A stretch of DNA of 21,072 nucleotides, taken from the NCBI GenBank assembly GCA_900128395.1, contig LT649543.1, positions 1-21,072 on the forward strand, read 5' to 3'. Source of the stretch: Stramenopiles sp. TOSAG23-2. Taxonomy: Eukaryota; Sar. A model generated the notes under the pieces. It was given only the letters and a program-made list of their open reading frames with translations, did not search any database and was not told the origin of the DNA. Made by a program: the position numbers and the translations under genes. Shown piece after piece: positions 17,909 to 21,072 of the stretch; position 1 is the first letter of the stretch; each line of letters begins with the position of its first letter.

Positions 17909-18106
17909 AAAAGGAGGAGATGTGTGCCTCTATCTAATAATTCGTAAAAAGATATTTTGTGCTGTAATATATTAAAAATAGTCTACACCCCGTGCGATGT
18001 ACTTTCAAATTAAAACTTTATGCGTAAGTATTTTAGTCTTCTTGATATACTCTCTTAATATATATCAATTTTTTAAAAAATTAATTTTCTAATCCTCTTG
18101 CCTCTT

Positions 18107-19609
18107 TTAATCATCATCATCCTCATCGTCATCTGCACTACTACGACGATCTTTCTTCTTCTTCACATTGTTACCAGCATTTTTTGCCAATAATTTTGCT
18201 TTTAATTCCTCTCGTTGTTTTCGCATACGTTCAGCTAATTCTCTAACTTCTTTATCTTCCTCTTCGACGCTACGGGAAGGAGCTCTTCCTCTTTTTCTTA
18301 AATGTTCTTCCGTCATTTCATTTTCTTTTGCCAAAATCAATCGATTTGACTCGATCATTCTTTCCCACATTTTTTTTGATAATGCATCAAGTTGTGCAGA
18401 AAATTTATCCGTATTATTTTTTTTGCTTTTCTTGCTAACAAACGAACTAAACATGGACGATAAACGACTAGACGATCGTTTATTTGTAGATGATTTTCCA
18501 TCATCTGTTTCTTCACCTGATCCACTACTATCACTTTGCTTAGTATTATTATTAGCATCCGACTTTAAATTATTATTATCGTTGGCAGTAGTTGTGGTAG
18601 AACTAACACTTGCATATTCAGTTGCTTGCACGAAAATATCTTTTAAATCAGCTCTACACATTCCCCAACTACCACGAGCAAGTTCACCAAGTAATTGTGT
18701 ACGCGACCATCTAGCATCACCCCAATATACATTTACGTAACATGGTGGATTATCCATTGAATCGTAAAGTCTTTCATGATCTGATTTTGCAATTTTAGCT
18801 ACTTCTTTCACATTAGTAGATCCAACCCACATGCCACCTTGGTTTCCAACGACACGTACACTTTTTATGTTATTGATTTCGTCCGGGTGCGTTGCATGTA
18901 ATGCACACATGGCAAAGCATTTAGTTTGATAACAAGGTCCACCTATAAAATGTTTCAATTTTACACCTGGTACAGTTTTACTTTTTTCTTTTAAATCCTC
19001 CGGGAAATCCTCTATATCTTCAATTTGCCTTGTTAAATTTATAGCAATAATTGTATCATCGCCCACTGATGAATTTTCCTTTTCAACATCAACAACTAAC
19101 ATAACAGCTTCTATCCAATGTGCCAAAGAACGAATTTGTCTAATATGAAAATTATTTCTTAATGTCTCTGCCATTTCTTCGCTAGTTTCCTTCGTTGCTA
19201 CTATGAAACAACCTGTAGCTAATAATGATGCTAATTCATCACCTGTGAAACTAGCCATCATTTCAGCACGTGACGGTGGTGGAACACTAAACTCGCTTTT
19301 ACAGACGTTGCAAATGAATTGCCGTTCATCCCTTTCGTAAAATGCTGGATGTGTTGGTTGCGATACTATCACACTTCGTTGCCACCGCCTTAAACATTCT
19401 AAATGTACCCATTTTTGACCACCTTTACAATTGCAAGGAGAGATTAATTTATCACCATCTTCATCCCCACAAAAACAATATCGACAAAGTGCTTCTTCCG
19501 TCGCATTATTGTCATTGTTATTATTATTATTCTCAGTTCCAACATTGTTATTATCATCATCATCATCTTTCGTCTCCGTAACATCACTCATATCTTGTTT
19601 TGATGCCAT
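18107..19609 (-). CDS. RING-CH (MARCH-type) zinc finger fused to an AlgH/UPF0301 (DUF179) domain
   Basis: 500 aa, single exon, ATG at 19609. After an Asp/Asn-rich start, a C4HC3 RING-CH finger is formed by C42, C45, C59, C61, H69, C72, C100 and C103. The last knuckle is set off by an unusually long 27-residue loop. RING-CH domains recruit E2 enzymes for ubiquitin transfer. Residues ~125-330 match the bacterial AlgH/YqgE fold: GCFIVATKETSEEMAETL, then HFIGGPCYQ with the GGP signature at 223-225, and VYWGDARWSRTQLLGELARGSWG (W301, ~295-316), like the AlgH GYAGWGPGQLExEL motif. The rest is Ser/Asn-rich, basic and partly helical (KKMWERMIESNRL), ending in Lys/Arg and acidic tracts. No transmembrane segments are seen, unlike membrane MARCH ligases. 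The role of the AlgH part is unknown in any organism to my knowledge. A soluble ubiquitin ligase using it for substrate or ligand binding is an inference. Confidence 0.88.
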   Translation of the reverse strand: MASKQDMSDVTETKDDDDDNNNVGTENNNNNNDNNATEEALCRYCFCGDEDGDKLISPCNCKGGQKWVHLECLRRWQRSVIVSQPTHPAFYERDERQFICNVCKSEFSVPPPSRAEMMASFTGDELASLLATGCFIVATKETSEEMAETLRNNFHIRQIRSLAHWIEAVMLVVDVEKENSSVGDDTIIAINLTRQIEDIEDFPEDLKEKSKTVPGVKLKHFIGGPCYQTKCFAMCALHATHPDEINNIKSVRVVGNQGGMWVGSTNVKEVAKIAKSDHERLYDSMDNPPCYVNVYWGDARWSRTQLLGELARGSWGMCRADLKDIFVQATEYASVSSTTTTANDNNNLKSDANNNTKQSDSSGSGEETDDGKSSTNKRSSSRLSSMFSSFVSKKSKKNNTDKFSAQLDALSKKMWERMIESNRLILAKENEMTEEHLRKRGRAPSRSVEEEDKEVRELAERMRKQREELKAKLLAKNAGNNVKKKKDRRSSADDDEDDDD

Positions 19610-20061
19610 GTTGATGGTGGATGTATGGGGTGGTGGGGTAAGATATATATTTATATAATATATTCTGTATTGTTGTTGTTGTTGGGATTGTCTCTCAGTG
19701 AGTTTATATACTCGGTCCCTTCACACACTAATGGTGTCTCGTCTTCTACGTCTTGCTTCTCTCCTTTTAAAATGCAGCAAAAGGAGCGAAGCGTTATATA
19801 AGAGTAGAGTTTATGTATCTTACTCTCTGTTTAAATTATTACTGTATATTTATATATATATATATATTTATGCATGCATGTGTGTGTTTTGTTTTTTTAG
19901 TTCAACAACACGTGTTTTTTTGGGGTTTTGCGAACTTTTTCTTTCTTCCTCCTTCTTTGCAACTTTCATAACACAAAAAAATTTGTAAGGCCTGTATCTA
20001 TGCTATTGTTTTGTAAACACAGCATTAACATGGAAAAAACTTTCGAAATTAGAATACACTT
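19610..20061 (-). promoter_or_regulatory. Upstream region of the RING-CH/AlgH gene
   Basis: On the minus strand the probable leader includes a CAA microsatellite (about 19669-19684). A palindromic TTATATAA lies at 19794-19801, about 185 bp before the ATG. Between it and the gene, CTCCTTTT (19761-19768) and AAAAGGAG (19779-19786) form an 8-bp inverted repeat. TA-rich and T-rich runs lie beyond (19846-19868, 19911-19926). The transcription start is not determinable. Confidence 0.4.
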
Positions 20062-20351
20062 GATAGAAAAATCGCTATACTCACGTTTTAAGTATATTGC
20101 CAAAAATATGTAAATTAGACTACAAAATTTATACTACGATTTTATAAAACCTCAAACACACATATTTTTGCCAATTTTATTTTCAATTTGAGAACTTCCG
20201 CTAAAGTGGGTACGAAAATAGAGAAATTTCATCAGATATATCAAATTTGCATTACGTCTCCAAACATCATTACTAACATTTTCAAGTCATATAAACTACC
20301 ACATCCTTACTTCATATATATAACTTGTATCTCTAAACTCCAACCAAAGTA

Positions 20352-20544
20352 AATATTATATTTACATGAAACGCTAGACCCAAAGTGAATTTTCACTAAA
20401 AAATGCACATTTTTTGACACTTTTATTAAGGTTTTACAAGCCTATTTAATATTACATTTACATGAAACGCTAGACCCAAAGTGAATTTTCATTGAAAAAT
20501 GCACATTTTTGGACACTTTTATTAAGGTTTTACAAGCCTATTTC
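20352..20544 (+). repeat. Two-copy tandem repeat, 96-bp unit
   Basis: The copies begin with TTTACATGAAACGCTAGACC at 20361 and 20457 and run to CAAGCCTATTT, with a few substitutions. The corresponding module near 6125-6215 of the 4-kb element is single. Confidence 0.92.
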
Positions 20545-21072
20545 ATACTAAGGGCACTTTGACATGCAATTGAAACGTCATTAGTAAAGTATGTTCCTGA
20601 CACTCAGTTGTCATCAACTTACTCTTAGGTTTGGCTCTATACAAGTATAAATGAGAATCGAACCTACTTTTGTATCAATATTTTGATTGACTTAAGATAT
20701 ATTGTTTCGATTATACCCCATTTTGCAATGTATGTTAACATGCCTGAAAAAGGCCTAGAATTCCAGATCGATTTTAAATCACAACAATTCTAACGGGAGC
20801 TAGAAATCATCAATTTAAACACGAATACTAAGGGCACTTTGACATGCAATTGAAACGTCATTAGTAAAGTATGTTCCTGACACTCAGTTGTCATCAACTT
20901 ACTCTTAGGTTTGACTTTACACATGTATAAATGAGAATTGAACATACTTTTGTAGTAATATTTTAACCGACTGGAGATATATTGTATCAACTATACCCCA
21001 TTTTGCAATGCATTCGCACATGCTTCAAAAAGGCCTAAAATTCCAGATTGATTTTCATTCACAACAATTTGA
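20545..21072 (+). repeat. Two-copy tandem repeat, 280-bp unit (second copy reaches the window edge)
   Basis: The copies start at 20545 and 20825 with ATACTAAGGGCACTTTGACA. They are diverged at many positions; the first copy is closer to the 4-kb element than the second. The corresponding module of that element (about 5866-6125) is single. Confidence 0.9.

Larger units (their letters stand above)
20062..21072 (-). repeat. Inverted, diverged copy of the transposon interior (counterpart of about 5866-6740), cut by the window edge
   Basis: Reading the minus strand from 21072 gives the same module order as 5866 onward. Shared blocks include CTAAGAGTAAGTTGATGACA, ACTTTGGGTCTAGCGTTTCA, TGATGTTTGGAGAC and AAAATAAAATTGGCAAAAAT. 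Homology stops near 20062, well before the terminal inverted repeat of the first element, so this copy is truncated or belongs to a related element. It differs by many substitutions and by which units are doubled. No gene is seen here; small ORFs are incidental. Confidence 0.88.

Noticed and set aside
18168-18740. 190-codon plus-strand ORF opposite the RING-CH gene
   Set aside because: It is the antisense of the Ser/Lys-rich coding region and has no domain of its own.

Overview
The window is nuclear DNA from an AT-rich eukaryote, most likely a protist or alga. The evidence is a U-box protein, a RING-CH protein, a Sec14-GOLD lipid-transfer protein, SANT/Myb-type repeats, at least one GT-AG intron, genes on both strands with long spacers, and runs of Asn, Asp, Ser and Thr in the proteins. 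The style (compact, intron-poor genes, poly-N/poly-D tracts, a RING-CH/AlgH fusion, an erythromycin-esterase-like enzyme) would suit a stramenopile such as a diatom. That is an impression from the proteins, not a proof. There are no tRNAs, rRNAs or CRISPR arrays that I can see.

Layout. (1) 1-1967: the 3' part of a C2H2-like zinc-finger/SANT gene whose start lies left of the window. Its finger units are tandem duplications, and one 487-bp step changes the reading frame. (2) 1968-3613: a foldback-type repeat with inverted arms and internal direct duplications, then featureless AT-rich DNA. (3) 3622-7676: a 4.06-kb non-autonomous DNA transposon with 17-bp perfect terminal inverted repeats and a perfect 8-bp target-site duplication. 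It has no transposase ORF and holds five two-copy tandem duplications. (4) 7905-8786: a U-box/coiled-coil gene starting just beyond the transposon. (5) 9117-13259, minus: a 1380-aa, low-complexity-rich protein of unknown function with one compact central domain. (6) 14139-15386, minus: a Sec14-GOLD protein. (7) 16200-17908, plus: a two-exon erythromycin-esterase-like gene. (8) 18107-19609, minus: a RING-CH plus AlgH/UPF0301 fusion. (9) about 20062 to the end: an inverted, diverged copy of the interior of the 4-kb transposon, which runs off the right edge.

The genes look like unrelated housekeeping and regulatory genes. The two likely ubiquitin ligases (U-box and RING-CH) are the only functional theme, and nothing suggests a cluster. 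The most unusual signal is in the repeats. The window is full of local duplications of 54 to 351 bp, almost all in exactly two copies. When the two copies of the same transposon interior are compared, different modules have been duplicated in each. The transposon boundaries can be defined to the base, and it inserted at the edge of a 23-bp palindrome.
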